The notes: generated from the sequence alone by a model not told the origin. A DNA stretch of 64,000 nucleotides from Deefgea piscis (GCF_013284055.1 NZ_CP054143.1:2542001-2606000); one strand, 5' to 3'. Counted from the first letter of the stretch, positions 44,157 through 53,675 are shown. Numbers and translations are program-made.

Positions 44157-44570
44157 TTATTCGCCAAAAGCGATGGCTAAATCGTCGAGCGATATATGCC
44201 ATTTTTTGAGCATGCGGCTAAATACCGCCAATTCAGCGTCGCAAATTTCTTGGTCTGATTTGGCGATGTCGAGCGCCAGCGCCGCCAGTTGCAAACGTTT
44301 TTGTGGCTCATCAATGGTTTCAAGTAGATCGTCAATTCGTTGCTTATCAATTAAACGAATTTGGCCGTTTTCGTCGGCTTCATCACTGATGTCGGCGCAA
44401 TAAGCTTGTAATACTTGAATGAAGCCTTTGCGGGTAATGCCAAGAATCTCGTAGGCACGTAAGTGCTCTAGCTCTTCGATTTCTTCTGGGTCAAAACTAC
44501 CATCACACATCATCTGCATGACTAAGATCCGTGCCATGGCTTCTGGGCTATTGCTAGGGTATTTTTTCAT
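44157..44570 (-). CDS. TerB-like protein
   Basis: 137 residues of the TerB/tellurite-resistance-like fold, helical and acidic. Family look: MARILVMQMMCDGSFDPEEIEELEHLRAYE near the start and DIAKSDQEICDAELAVFSRML near the end, each with acidic residues that may bind metal. Single-domain TerB-like proteins are common and mostly uncharacterised; tellurite resistance itself is not implied. It begins 2 bases after the thioesterase gene. Confidence 0.8.
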   Translation of the reverse strand: MKKYPSNSPEAMARILVMQMMCDGSFDPEEIEELEHLRAYEILGITRKGFIQVLQAYCADISDEADENGQIRLIDKQRIDDLLETIDEPQKRLQLAALALDIAKSDQEICDAELAVFSRMLKKWHISLDDLAIAFGE

Positions 44571-44572
44571 TT

Positions 44573-45007
44573 CTATTGTTGCTCCTGACTTTTTATCGCC
44601 TGCCGAAAAAGAACCGGCAAGGACATGATTTTTCGTTCGGTATAGCTAAAACAGGCCATGGTTGTTTTTGCTTTAGCAATTGGATGTGCTTGGGTGCTTA
44701 CATCATAATAAAGTTCAAACCGAGTTTGACTGATTTCGTCAATCCCAAGGCTAATCTGCAACACGTCACCATAAAAGGCCTCGTGTAAAAAAATAACGGC
44801 GACATCACTTAAAATTAAACCTGCGCCACCGATGTCAACTTCACTGTGATACCCCAAATGAGCGAGCCATTGCAACCTTGCTTCGTGCAGTAAGCCCAGT
44901 AAGGCATCATGTGCTAAATGCTGGCCGTAGTTAATATCGGTAATTCGAACCGTAATATTGCACTGAAATAGATTGCACTCTGGTAAGTCGAGTTTAATTC
45001 GTGGCAT
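44573..45007 (-). CDS. Thioesterase-family (hotdog) protein
   Basis: 144 residues from ATG 45007. The frame extends to 45124 but that would overlap the divergent usp gene, and the family begins at this Met (MPRIKLDLPECNLF). Hotdog fold with VRITDINYGQHLAHDALLGLLHEARLQWL, which contains the Asp-Tyr/His region of 4-hydroxybenzoyl-CoA-type thioesterases. Substrate unknown. Upstream of the TerB-like gene by 2 bases. Confidence 0.82.
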   Translation of the reverse strand: MPRIKLDLPECNLFQCNITVRITDINYGQHLAHDALLGLLHEARLQWLAHLGYHSEVDIGGAGLILSDVAVIFLHEAFYGDVLQISLGIDEISQTRFELYYDVSTQAHPIAKAKTTMACFSYTERKIMSLPVLFRQAIKSQEQQ

Positions 45008-45115
45008 AGTTGGTTTTAAGTATTGATGTAGCTTTGAGTTTAAGCGCGTCAGCACATTGCCGCAATAAGCTTTGTCCTGTAAGACTAAAGTAGTTATTTT
45101 GGAGGAGTTTGCCCT

Positions 45116-45571
45116 ATGTATCAACGTATCTTAGTGCCAGTCGACCATAGTGATACCAGTGCTGCGGCGCTACAAGAAGCAAAGCGTCTTGCTGGTGAGC
45201 AACGGGCGGTACTTCGGCTGATTCATGTGATTGATCTGGCGCAGTTTGCTTGGAGTGCCAATGAATTTTTGGATGTACCGCAATTACAGGCCTCGCTTCG
45301 CGTTGGTGGGCAAGCATTGCTTGACTCTAGAGCTGAAGAGCTCCGTGCACTGGGTTTAACGGTTGACGTGGCCTTGCTTGAAATCTGGGGCGGACAAATT
45401 GCGCGTACGATTGTCGATGAAGGTGAGAAATGGCATGCCGAATTGCTGGTCATGGGTACGCATGGTTATGGCGGCTTGACGCATTTGCTGCTTGGCAGTG
45501 TGGCTGAAGGCGTGCTTCGCTATGCTAAAACGCCGGTTTTGTTGGTGAGAGCGCCTGAGCATGTCGCTTAA
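45116..45571 (+). CDS. Universal stress protein
   Basis: 151 residues. UspA fold with MYQRILVPVDHSDTSAAAL at the start and the nucleotide-binding G-2x-G-9x-G motif in MGTHGYGGLTHLLLGSVAE. ATG 45116 has GGAGGAG upstream. It overlaps the radical SAM gene by 11 bases, so they are coupled. Role in stress survival is family knowledge only. Confidence 0.93.
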   Translation: MYQRILVPVDHSDTSAAALQEAKRLAGEQRAVLRLIHVIDLAQFAWSANEFLDVPQLQASLRVGGQALLDSRAEELRALGLTVDVALLEIWGGQIARTIVDEGEKWHAELLVMGTHGYGGLTHLLLGSVAEGVLRYAKTPVLLVRAPEHVA

Positions 45572-46430
45572 AACACAATGGATTGCACCGCTACAGGTGA
45601 ATGATCATCGGCGAGATATTGCAGGTTTGACTTATGTTTACCCGGTGGTGTCGCGTCGTGCTGGCGGGGTTTCGGTGGGGATCAATTTAAACCCAAATAA
45701 CGCCTGTAATTGGCGCTGCGTGTATTGCCAAGTGCCTGATTTGCAAAGAGGTACTGCGCCAGAAATTGCATTACCGCAGTTAGAGTTTGAATTGGATTTG
45801 ATGCTCGGGGATGTTGTTAACGGAGATTTTATGGCTCGAGCAGTCCCAGATGGTGTGCGTCGACTCAATGACATTGCATTTTCAGGTAATGGCGAGCCAA
45901 CGACTTCGGGGCAGTTTGCCGAATGTGTCGCGATTGTTGAGCGGGCCTTAGATCGTTTTTCCTTGCGCGGGCAAATCAAAGTGGTGCTGATTACCAATGG
46001 TAGTCAGCTGGATAAGGCCGGTGTACAGCTTGCGCTTAAAACCATGGCATCGTTGCGCGGAGAGGTTTGGTTTAAGGTCGATCGTGCGCCGCAAGATGAT
46101 TTTGCATGGGTCAATCAAATACGATTAAATCGGCAGCAAGTAACGCGCCGCTTGGCGCAGGCAGCGGCGCTGTGCCCAACATGGATACAGACGTGCATGT
46201 TTGCGGTGGATGGCCAGTTGCCCTCGGAAGTTGAGTTGCAGGCGTATTTAACGTTTTTGGCGCAGCAAATTGAGGCGGGTGTGAAGCTAGAAGGGGTGTT
46301 GCTCTATGGGATTGCTCGCACTTCGATGCAAGCAGAAGCGTCGCAGCTGAGCGCCGCACCCACAGAGTGGATGCAACGCTTGGCCGAACGAATTACATCA
46401 TTAGGTTTGTCAGTTAAGCTGGCAGCTTAG
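45561..46430 (+). CDS. Radical SAM protein of unknown substrate
   Basis: 289 residues. The iron-sulphur motif CNWRCVYC gives Cys49, Cys53 and Cys56, the CxxxCxxC of the superfamily. GINLNPNNAC before it and AFSGNGEPTTSG after it (the GGEP-like motif) are also standard. No SPASM or auxiliary cluster is visible. The overlap with usp links it to a stress unit. Confidence 0.88.
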   Translation: MSLKTQWIAPLQVNDHRRDIAGLTYVYPVVSRRAGGVSVGINLNPNNACNWRCVYCQVPDLQRGTAPEIALPQLEFELDLMLGDVVNGDFMARAVPDGVRRLNDIAFSGNGEPTTSGQFAECVAIVERALDRFSLRGQIKVVLITNGSQLDKAGVQLALKTMASLRGEVWFKVDRAPQDDFAWVNQIRLNRQQVTRRLAQAAALCPTWIQTCMFAVDGQLPSEVELQAYLTFLAQQIEAGVKLEGVLLYGIARTSMQAEASQLSAAPTEWMQRLAERITSLGLSVKLAA

Positions 46431-46717
46431 TGACTTGCTGCTTCACTTTGTTGGGCTTTTTGCAGTAATTCATCCATCAGTTCCGGACGTTCGCTGCGCA
46501 AAAGTTCTAATACTTTAATTTCTTCTTTGCGTAGTTTGGCTAGATCAATGCCTTCGATGTGAACGACGCGTAATAATTCGGCCACTGGTTTAGGCATGTT
46601 GCGCCCACTTTCGTAGCGCGAGCCGCCACTTTGCGTTACGCCAATTTGACTCCAGAAGTCTTGCTGGTTCATGCCCAATTGTTTACGGATATCGCGCGGG
46701 CTGAATTTCTTGGTCAT
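46427..46717 (-). CDS. Small helix-turn-helix protein
   Basis: 96 residues from ATG 46717, with AAAGGACC upstream. XRE-like fold: SPRDIRKQLGMNQQDFWSQIGVTQSGGSRYESG is the DNA-binding half. The rest is a charged helix (KEEIKVLELLRSERPELMDELLQKAQQ). Convergent with the radical SAM gene, overlapping by 4 bases. Target unknown; it could regulate the leu region upstream of which it sits. Confidence 0.8.
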   Translation of the reverse strand: MTKKFSPRDIRKQLGMNQQDFWSQIGVTQSGGSRYESGRNMPKPVAELLRVVHIEGIDLAKLRKEEIKVLELLRSERPELMDELLQKAQQSEAASH

Positions 46718-47335
46718 GTTGGGTCCTTTGTATTGCATGATGATTAGATTTTCTTTCATCATATAAGTCATCAAAGTGAGAAACACGGCACTATTCCATA
46801 TGACTAATGGTGTCTTATTTACTCGCGCAAAATGATTAATTTTGTTATGCAGGCTATTTCAGTCAAAAAGTGGTGGCGCATTTTGTTAGTTATGCGATGT
46901 ATTGCCCTCATTGACTGGTAGTGCATGTGCTTGTGGGCAATACGGTGTGTTTTACGCGACTTGTTTGCAACGATAAATCGCAATGATTGGCGAATTTCAG
47001 TGCAGCGCGGCGGCGCGTTTGGGTTGTCGTTCGGTGCGTGATGTTGCGTGAATCCTACAAAACTAGCCATTCAGGCGCTGTTTTTCCGCTGTTTTTAGCG
47101 GCTTAGGCCGGCATACATTGCGATGCAATGTATGCGTGCATGCCCTTGTTGAGTATTGGCGAATAATTCTTTCGGCCTGCTGTCATTTTTAGGCGGGTAG
47201 GTTGCTTTAAAATGACTCAATCCTGCCCTTCGAGCAAGATTGTGTGTTGGGTAAATAGGGTATTGCGGCTTGTCGCAATATGCCTTCTGTGCTAACTTCG
47301 GGAGTTCCCCGATAGTCTCTTTTGCGATGATTGTT
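46718..47335 (+). promoter_or_regulatory. Long leader region upstream of leuC
   Basis: About 620 bases with no convincing gene. Three compact hairpins lie in the last 230 bases: a perfect 11-bp palindrome GCATACATTGC-GAT-GCAATGTATGC (47111-47135), TATTGCG-GCTTGT-CGCAATA (47261-47280), and TCGGG-AGTTC-CCCGA (47298-47312) just before leuC. None has a full T-run, so they look more like leader structure or operators than terminators. A leader peptide rich in leucine codons was looked for and not seen. Confidence 0.5.
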
Positions 47336-48748
47336 ATGGCTCAAACGCTCTACGACAAACTTTGGCAGTCCCACGTTGTGCATGAAGAAGCCGACGGTAC
47401 TTGCTTAATCTATATTGACCGTCATTTGGTGCATGAAGTGACGAGCCCACAAGCTTTTGAAGGCTTGAAATTGGCCAATCGCCAACCATGGCGTAATTCT
47501 TCTGTTGTTGCGACGGCAGACCACAACACGCCAACCAATGAATGGGAAAAAGGGATTCAAGATCCGATTTCTCGTTTACAGGTCGAAACGCTTGACGCCA
47601 ATATTAAAGAATATGGTGCGTTGGCTTATTTTCCATTTAAAGATTTGCGTCAAGGCATTGTGCACGTCGTTGGCCCAGAAAATGGTGCGACGCTGCCGGG
47701 TATGACAGTCGTTTGTGGTGATAGCCATACGTCAACCCATGGCGCATTTGCTGCGTTGGCACACGGTATTGGCACTTCAGAAGTTGAGCATGTGCTTGCT
47801 ACGCAAACCTTGGTCGCAAAAAAATCTAAAGCGATGCTGGTTCGGGTCGACGGTCAAGTTGGTCGTGGCGTAACGGCCAAAGACATTGCTTTGGCGATTA
47901 TTGGCAAGATTGGTACTGCGGGCGGCACGGGCTTTGCGATTGAATTTGGTGGCGAAGCGATTCGTGCTTTGTCGATCGAAGGCCGTATGACTTTGTGCAA
48001 TATGGCGATTGAAGCCGGTGCTCGTGCAGGCATGGTCGCCGCGGATCAAAAAACCTTTGATTACTTAAAGGGTCGTCCTTTTGCGCCGACGGATGCGCAA
48101 TGGGATGCCGCGGTTGAAAATTGGAAAAACCTGGTTTCTGACGAAGGTGCGGTGTTTGACGCAACTGTGGTATTGCAGGCCGCTGATATTGAGCCGCAAA
48201 TCACTTGGGGTACGTCGCCTGAGCAAGTGCTCGGTGTCTCCGGTAAAGTGCCCGATCCGGCACAAGAATCAGATGCAACGCGTCAGGGTAGTTACGCGCG
48301 CGCCTTGCAATATATGGGTTTAGAAGCCAATACCCCGCTCACGGATATTAAGATTGATAAAGTCTTTATCGGTTCCTGTACCAATAGTCGGATTGAAGAC
48401 TTACGTGCCGCAGCGGGTGTTGTTGCTGGCAAGAAGAAAGCCGATAGCGTGAAGTTGGTGCTGATTGTGCCAGGTTCTGGTTTGGTCAAAGCGCAAGCTG
48501 AGGCTGAAGGGTTGGACAAAATCTTTATCGCAGCGGGTTTCGAGTGGCGTGAGCCGGGTTGTTCGATGTGTTTGGCGATGAACGCTGACCGTTTGGAGTC
48601 GGGTGAGCGTTGCGCGTCAACGTCAAATCGTAACTTTGAAGGTCGTCAAGGGCAGGGTGGTCGTACGCATCTGGTGAGTCCTGAAATGGCTGCCGCGGCA
48701 GCGATTGCCGGTCATTTTGTTGATATTCGCACCTTCTCTTTGCAATAA
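47336..48748 (+). CDS. leuC: 3-isopropylmalate dehydratase large subunit
   Basis: 470 residues from ATG 47336; the family begins [10 protein letters not shown]. Isomerises 2- to 3-isopropylmalate with LeuD. Iron-sulphur cysteines are in [16 protein letters not shown] and [40 protein letters not shown] is the active-site block. It starts the leuC-ecn-leuD unit. Confidence 0.97.
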   Translation: MAQTLYDKLWQSHVVHEEADGTCLIYIDRHLVHEVTSPQAFEGLKLANRQPWRNSSVVATADHNTPTNEWEKGIQDPISRLQVETLDANIKEYGALAYFPFKDLRQGIVHVVGPENGATLPGMTVVCGDSHTSTHGAFAALAHGIGTSEVEHVLATQTLVAKKSKAMLVRVDGQVGRGVTAKDIALAIIGKIGTAGGTGFAIEFGGEAIRALSIEGRMTLCNMAIEAGARAGMVAADQKTFDYLKGRPFAPTDAQWDAAVENWKNLVSDEGAVFDATVVLQAADIEPQITWGTSPEQVLGVSGKVPDPAQESDATRQGSYARALQYMGLEANTPLTDIKIDKVFIGSCTNSRIEDLRAAAGVVAGKKKADSVKLVLIVPGSGLVKAQAEAEGLDKIFIAAGFEWREPGCSMCLAMNADRLESGERCASTSNRNFEGRQGQGGRTHLVSPEMAAAAAIAGHFVDIRTFSLQ

Positions 48749-48761
48749 GGAGTGGCGTGTA

Positions 48762-48884
48762 ATGAAACTATTCGCAAGCCTGTTGTTGATATTGTTTACG
48801 TTAACGGCATGCAATACGGTGTCGGGCTTTGGCAAAGACTTGAAAAAAGTCGGTAATGAAATTGATAAGGCGGCAACAAAATGA
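48762..48884 (+). CDS. Entericidin-like small lipoprotein
   Basis: 40 residues, shorter than the usual cut-off for gene calling. It has a signal with lipobox LTAC (Cys17) and a short amphipathic tail ([20 protein letters not shown]) typical of the entericidin EcnA/EcnB family. AAGGAG lies 9 bases before the ATG. Its stop overlaps the leuD start (ATGA), so translation of leuD is coupled to it. Entericidins are small membrane lipoproteins; why one sits within leu genes is not known to me. Confidence 0.88.
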   Translation: MKLFASLLLILFTLTACNTVSGFGKDLKKVGNEIDKAATK

Positions 48885-49519
48885 AGCCATTTACTAAACT
48901 CGATGGTTTGGTCTGCGCAATGGATCGCGCTAATGTCGATACCGACGCGATCATTCCAAAGCAATTTTTGAAATCCATTAAGCGTTCTGGCTTTGGCCCA
49001 AACTTGTTTGATGAGTGGCGTTATCTTGATCACGGCGAGCCGGGGATGGATAACAGCCAGCGCAAATTGAACCCTGAATTTGAGTTGAATCTGCCGCGTA
49101 ACCAAGGTGCACAAGTACTGTTGGCGCGTGACAATTTTGGCTGCGGTTCATCACGCGAACACGCACCTTGGGCGATTGAAGATTTCGGTTTTTGTGCGCT
49201 GATTGCGCCAAGTTTTGCCGATATTTTCTTTAATAATTGCTTTAAAAATGGCTTGTTGCCGATTGTGCAGCCTGCGGCTGTCATTGAGCAGTTATTTGCC
49301 GAAGCCAAAACCGAAGGTTATCGCTTAAAAATTGATTTGCTTGAACAAACGATCACTACGCCCAGTGGTGAAGTGTTTGCATTTGACGTGACTGAGCATC
49401 GTAAGCATTGTTTGCTCAATGGTTTGGACGAAATCGGCCTGACATTGGCTCATAGCGACAAAATTAAGGCGTTTGAAACCCAGCATGAAGCTGCGCAGCC
49501 GTGGCTGTTTGTTAAATAA
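48881..49519 (+). CDS. leuD: 3-isopropylmalate dehydratase small subunit
   Basis: 212 residues. Small subunit partner of LeuC. Signature [19 protein letters not shown] and [17 protein letters not shown]-like start region are clear. Coupled to the lipoprotein gene by ATGA. After it come 217 bases and then nagB, so leuB is not contiguous. Confidence 0.97.
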   Translation: MKPFTKLDGLVCAMDRANVDTDAIIPKQFLKSIKRSGFGPNLFDEWRYLDHGEPGMDNSQRKLNPEFELNLPRNQGAQVLLARDNFGCGSSREHAPWAIEDFGFCALIAPSFADIFFNNCFKNGLLPIVQPAAVIEQLFAEAKTEGYRLKIDLLEQTITTPSGEVFAFDVTEHRKHCLLNGLDEIGLTLAHSDKIKAFETQHEAAQPWLFVK

Positions 49520-49736
49520 ACATTGCGCGCATCAACGTCGGGTTGCTGGATTTTTGATGGTGGTGTCGGTTGTCAATTCGATCAGGCTAGCGGCCTGCCG
49601 CATCATGATGCTTCAGTCCTAAACGCAATATTTAATTCGGACTTGTTGATCGGTATTTATTTAGACTGAATCAATATTGTTATTCGAATTTTATCGTATC
49701 CTTTTAGAGTCAAAATTAATTTTGGAAAGAAAATCA
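49520..49736 (+). promoter_or_regulatory. nagB upstream region
   Basis: 217 bases without a gene. The last 100 are AT-rich. TTATTCGAATTTTA near 49680 has a TTCGAA centre and could be an operator; GGAAAG precedes the nagB ATG. No terminator after leuD was found here. Confidence 0.35.
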
Positions 49737-50468
49737 ATGATCTTGCATAAATTTAAAAATCAAAGCGATTTAGATCGTGCAGCAGCGGATCTAATTATTG
49801 CCATGGTGCGTGCAAAGCCAAATGCAGTATTGGGTATGGCAACAGGTGGTACGCCAGTGGGTTTGTATCAAGAAATCGTTAAAACTTATCAAGCTGGCTT
49901 GGTGAGTTTTGCGCAAGCCAAAACATTTAATTTGGATGAATATGTTGGCTTGCCAGTAACGCATCAAGAAAGCTACCGCAATTTCATGCAACGCAATTTG
50001 TTTGATCACATTGATATTCAAGCGGCAAACACGCATGTGCCAGATGGCAATGCAGCTGATATTGATGCTGAATGCCGCTTGTATGACAAAATGATGTTCG
50101 AACAAGGTCCAGTTGATCTGCAATTATTGGGTATCGGTGGTAATGGTCATATTGGTTTTAATGAGCCAGATAGCCAATTGTCACGTGGTACTTATCAAGT
50201 CACATTAAAAGAAGAAACCCGTGAAGCCAATAAGCGTTTCTTTAATCATATCGATGAAGTGCCAACTCAAGCAGTAACGATGGGTATGGGCTCGATTATG
50301 CAAGCTAAAGTGATTTTGTTGGTCGTTAAAGGCCAAGAGAAAGCTGAGATCTTAGATCGCACACTCAATGGTCCTATCACCACCCAAGTGCCTGCATCTT
50401 TGTTGCAAACGCACCCACGCGTCATTGTTATGACTGATTGCGATGTGAACTACAAAGTATCGTATTAA
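49737..50468 (+). CDS. nagB: Glucosamine-6-phosphate deaminase
   Basis: 243 residues from ATG 49737, the short form seen in Gram-positives rather than the 266-residue E. coli form. Converts glucosamine-6-phosphate to fructose-6-phosphate and ammonia in GlcNAc or chitin breakdown. Catalytic FNLDEYVGL (Asp) and GIGGNGHIGFNEP (Asp/His/Glu relay region). It lies between leuD and leuB and ends in a strong terminator, so it is a separate unit inside the leu cluster. Confidence 0.95.
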   Translation: MILHKFKNQSDLDRAAADLIIAMVRAKPNAVLGMATGGTPVGLYQEIVKTYQAGLVSFAQAKTFNLDEYVGLPVTHQESYRNFMQRNLFDHIDIQAANTHVPDGNAADIDAECRLYDKMMFEQGPVDLQLLGIGGNGHIGFNEPDSQLSRGTYQVTLKEETREANKRFFNHIDEVPTQAVTMGMGSIMQAKVILLVVKGQEKAEILDRTLNGPITTQVPASLLQTHPRVIVMTDCDVNYKVSY

Positions 50469-50484
50469 TTGTTTCGAATGAATT

Positions 50485-50510
50485 AAAAAGAGGGGCTAGC
50501 CCCTCTTTTT
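50485..50510. terminator. Terminator after nagB
   Basis: Perfect 11-bp stem AAAAAGAGGGG-CTAG-CCCCTCTTTTT. It separates nagB from leuB and can act in both directions. Confidence 0.93.
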
Positions 50511-50552
50511 CTACGTTTAAAAAATTAAAAAACAAAATACCGCGAGAACAGC

Positions 50553-51617
50553 ATGAAAGTATTGATCCTACCCGGCGATGGCATTGGTCCTGAAATCGTA
50601 GCGCAAGCTAAAAAAGTGCTCACTGTTTTAAAAAATGATGGCTTAGATTTAGAGTTACAAGAAGCGCCTCTTGGCGGCGCCGCTTATGATCAATACGGTT
50701 CACCTTATCCAGAGTTTACGCAAAAGTTAGCCCGTGAAGCGGATGCGATTTTGCTTGGCGCGGTGGGTGGGCCGCAATACGACACATTGGATCGTCCACT
50801 GCGCCCTGAGCGCGGTTTGCTGGCGATTCGTAAAGATTTGAATCTGTTTGCTAATTTGCGCCCTGCCATTTTGTATCCAGAGTTGGCCAATGCGTCGACC
50901 TTAAAGCCTGAAGTCGTTTCAGGCTTGGATATTTTGATTGTGCGTGAATTGACTGGCGATATTTATTTTGGCCAGCCACGCGGTATTCGCGTGAATGAAG
51001 CCGGTGAGCGCGAAGGCTTTAACACGATGTTGTACGCTGAAAGCGAAATTCGCCGCATTGGTCATGTAGCTTTCCAAGCAGCGCAAAAACGCGGTAAAAA
51101 ATTGTGTTCAGTGGATAAAGCCAATGTGCTGGAAACAACTGAATTCTGGAAAGAAATCATGACCGACATGGCCAAAGAATATCCAGACGTTGAGCTCAGC
51201 CATATGTTGGTTGATAACGCGGCGATGCAATTGGTGAAGGCGCCGAAGCAATTTGACGTGATCGTTACTGGTAATATCTTTGGTGATATTTTGTCCGATG
51301 AAGCATCGATGTTAACCGGTTCGATTGGTATGTTGCCAAGCGCATCGCTGGATGCCAACAATAAAGGCTTGTACGAGCCAAGCCATGGCTCTGCGCCGGA
51401 TATCGCGGGCAAAGACATTGCTAATCCATTGGCGACGATTTTGTCGGTGGCAATGATGCTGCGCTATACATTTAACAATGAAGCGGCGGCGCTGCGCGTA
51501 GAAAATGCAGTTAAAAAGGTGTTGGCGCAAGGTCTGCGTACGGGTGATATTTTTGAGGCAGGTACCACACGTGTTTCGTGCTCAGCAATGGGTGACGCGG
51601 TCGTGGCGGCTTTGTAA
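50553..51617 (+). CDS. leuB: 3-isopropylmalate dehydrogenase
   Basis: 354 residues. NAD-dependent oxidative decarboxylation of 3-isopropylmalate. Motifs: [11 protein letters not shown] at the start, [51 protein letters not shown] and the NAD site [18 protein letters not shown]. Because a terminator precedes it, it needs its own promoter in the 42 bases upstream or readthrough from nagB. Confidence 0.97.
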   Translation: MKVLILPGDGIGPEIVAQAKKVLTVLKNDGLDLELQEAPLGGAAYDQYGSPYPEFTQKLAREADAILLGAVGGPQYDTLDRPLRPERGLLAIRKDLNLFANLRPAILYPELANASTLKPEVVSGLDILIVRELTGDIYFGQPRGIRVNEAGEREGFNTMLYAESEIRRIGHVAFQAAQKRGKKLCSVDKANVLETTEFWKEIMTDMAKEYPDVELSHMLVDNAAMQLVKAPKQFDVIVTGNIFGDILSDEASMLTGSIGMLPSASLDANNKGLYEPSHGSAPDIAGKDIANPLATILSVAMMLRYTFNNEAAALRVENAVKKVLAQGLRTGDIFEAGTTRVSCSAMGDAVVAAL

Positions 51618-51637
51618 TTTGTAATCATTTGTCGGTC

Positions 51638-51680
51638 AATAAAAAAGCCCTGTCGCAAATTGCGATGGGGCTTTTTATTG
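51638..51680. terminator. Bidirectional terminator between leuB and phoH
   Basis: AATAAAAAAGCCC...GGGCTTTTTATT with an inner TCGCA-AAT-TGCGA stem joined by two wobble pairs; serves the two convergent genes. Confidence 0.9.
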
Positions 51681-51698
51681 CGGTAAACACCAGTCTAA

Positions 51699-53108
51699 TT
51701 AGAGCATCTCGGCGGCATAGTCGGCCAAGCGTGAGCGTTCGCCTCGGGTTAAGGTGATGTGCCCGGAGTGCCCCCAGCCTTTAAAGCGATCAACGACAAA
51801 GGTTAAGCCTGATGAGCCTTCGGTTAAGTATGGCGTATCAATTTGACTGATATTGCCCAGGCAAACCACTTTGGTGCCAGGGCCCGCGCGGGTGATTAGG
51901 GTCTTCATTTGTTTTGAAGTTAGATTTTGTGCCTCGTCGATGATGAGGAATTTTTTAAGGAATGTACGGCCACGCATAAAGTTAAGTGATTTCACTTTGA
52001 TGCGTGAGCGAATTAAATCGCGCGTTGCTGCGCGCCCCCAGTCGCCCGCTTCGGCGTCTGTTTGGTTGAGCACATCTAGATTGTCCTCAAGTGCCCCCAT
52101 CCACGGCATCATCTTTTCTTCTTCGGTGCCGGGTAAAAATCCAATGTCTTCACCGACCGGCACCGTTACGCGGGTCATGATGATTTCGGTGTAGATTTTG
52201 GATTCTAGGGTTTGTGCTAAACCCGCAGCCAGCGTGAGCAAGGTTTTCCCTGTGCCGGCTTGTCCCAATAAAGAAATGAAGTCAATGTCGGGGTTCATTA
52301 GTAGGTTTAGAGCGAAGTTTTGCTCACGATTTCGTGCGGCAATTCCCCAAATGGCATTTTTGCTGTGTCCATAATCTTTTAGGCTTTCGAGGACGGCGGT
52401 TTTACCTTCGATGCTAATCACTCGCGCCTGCATCGGCGTTTCGCCAGATTGAAATAGCAACTGATTGACATACAGGTCGACAACATCAGGGCCTTTGATT
52501 TTCCAGTAGCTGCGATTGCCTTCTTGCCAGCTTTGTAAATCTTTGCTATTTCGCTCCCAAAACGGCTGATCTATTTCGCGCATGCCGTTGTAAAGTAGGT
52601 CGGTGTCTTCGAGTACTTTGTCATTAAAGTAATCTTCGGTTGCCAGTCCTAAGGTGCGTGCTTTGATGCGCATATTGATGTCTTTGGACACCAAGATGAC
52701 TTGCCGATTGGGGTACATCTGCTGCAGATGGTGCACTACGCCTAAAATTTGATTGTCGGCTTTACCCATCGGTAGTTGTGCCGGTAAAACGCTGGTAATG
52801 GCTTCTGTTTGTAAAAATAAGCGGCCAGTGGCTTGTTCTTTGCTGGTGGCGGTTAGTGAAACGCCTTCATGCAAGTTGTGCTCCATGCCGGCGACGAGTT
52901 CTTCCATAAAGCGGCTGGCTTGCCTCGCGTTTCGCGCAACTTCGGTTAAGCCTTTTTTGTTGGAGTCGAGTTCTTCAAGCGTCATCATGGGAACAAACAC
53001 ATCGTGTTCTTGAAAACGGAAAATCGAGGTGGGGTCATGCATCAACACATTGGTATCCAGTACAAAGAGCTTGCGGTCACTGGGGGCTTTACGTTTACGG
53101 GCGGCCAT
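51699..53108 (-). CDS. PhoH-family protein with PIN domain
   Basis: 469 residues, two domains. The N-terminal PIN nuclease (KLFVLDTNVLMHDPTSIFRF with acidic residues) is joined to a PhoH ATPase with Walker A GQAGTGKTLLTLAAGL and Walker B FLIIDEAQN. The PIN-PhoH fusion is a known form, linked to RNA processing and toxin-like nuclease activity with helicase function. ATG 53108 has AGGAG upstream. It follows bcp on the same strand, after a terminator. Confidence 0.94.
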   Translation of the reverse strand: MAARKRKAPSDRKLFVLDTNVLMHDPTSIFRFQEHDVFVPMMTLEELDSNKKGLTEVARNARQASRFMEELVAGMEHNLHEGVSLTATSKEQATGRLFLQTEAITSVLPAQLPMGKADNQILGVVHHLQQMYPNRQVILVSKDINMRIKARTLGLATEDYFNDKVLEDTDLLYNGMREIDQPFWERNSKDLQSWQEGNRSYWKIKGPDVVDLYVNQLLFQSGETPMQARVISIEGKTAVLESLKDYGHSKNAIWGIAARNREQNFALNLLMNPDIDFISLLGQAGTGKTLLTLAAGLAQTLESKIYTEIIMTRVTVPVGEDIGFLPGTEEEKMMPWMGALEDNLDVLNQTDAEAGDWGRAATRDLIRSRIKVKSLNFMRGRTFLKKFLIIDEAQNLTSKQMKTLITRAGPGTKVVCLGNISQIDTPYLTEGSSGLTFVVDRFKGWGHSGHITLTRGERSRLADYAAEML

Positions 53109-53181
53109 GATGCACTCCTGGTTGTGAGAAACTAATTTTTAGGATAAGTGTTGAAGAGAGCTTGGTCGTGCTAAGTGGGTT

Positions 53182-53206
53182 GAAAAAAAGCGGCCATCTG
53201 GCCGCT
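53182..53206 (-). terminator. Rho-independent terminator after bcp
   Basis: Minus strand AGCGGCC-AGAT-GGCCGCT followed by T's, just past the bcp stop codon. Confidence 0.9.
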
Positions 53207-53213
53207 GCTGGTA

Positions 53214-53675
53214 TTACGTGGTGGGCAAGCTTTGCACAAACGCCAAAACTTGCGCGGCATGATTGGGGACTTTAACGCCGCGCCATTCTTGAATAATGAT
53301 GCCGTTTTGAATCACAAACGTGCTGCGTTCAATGCCACGCACTTGCTTGCCATACATGTTTTTTAGTTTCATGACGCCAAATGCCTCGCAAGCGATTTCA
53401 TCTGGGTCAGAAATTAGCTCAAAAGGCAGGGCTAATTTGGCTTTGAAGTTTTCATGGCTTTTTAGGCTGTCACGACTTAGGCCAAAAATAGCGCAATTGG
53501 CGGCTAAAAATTGTGGGTATAAATCGCGAAAATCGCTGGTTTCGGTGGTGCAGCCGGGGGTGCTGTCTTTGGGGTAAAAAAACAATACGAAGCGCTGATT
53601 GCTTAGATTTGCAGTATCAAATACGACATTGCCAGTACCCGCAAGTGCTAGGGTTGGGCAAGGGCTTAAACTCAT
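53214..53675 (-). CDS. bcp: Peroxiredoxin, Bcp/PrxQ type
   Basis: 153 residues. Thiol peroxidase that reduces hydroperoxides. Peroxidatic cysteine in STPGCTTETSDF. The second cysteine that Bcp enzymes often have five residues later is replaced here (ETSDFRD), so it is a one-Cys or alternative-Cys form; other cysteines are at the N terminus (SPCPT) and in ANCAIFG and EIACEAFG. Confidence 0.92.
   Translation of the reverse strand: MSLSPCPTLALAGTGNVVFDTANLSNQRFVLFFYPKDSTPGCTTETSDFRDLYPQFLAANCAIFGLSRDSLKSHENFKAKLALPFELISDPDEIACEAFGVMKLKNMYGKQVRGIERSTFVIQNGIIIQEWRGVKVPNHAAQVLAFVQSLPTT

Noticed and set aside
45008-45124. Extended start for the thioesterase gene
   Set aside because: It would run into the divergent usp gene and leave no room for promoters; the family begins at 45007.
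46819-47070. 83-codon minus-strand frame in the leuC leader region
   Set aside because: Composition looks like random translation (many His, Arg, Ile) with no known motif; no good start site.
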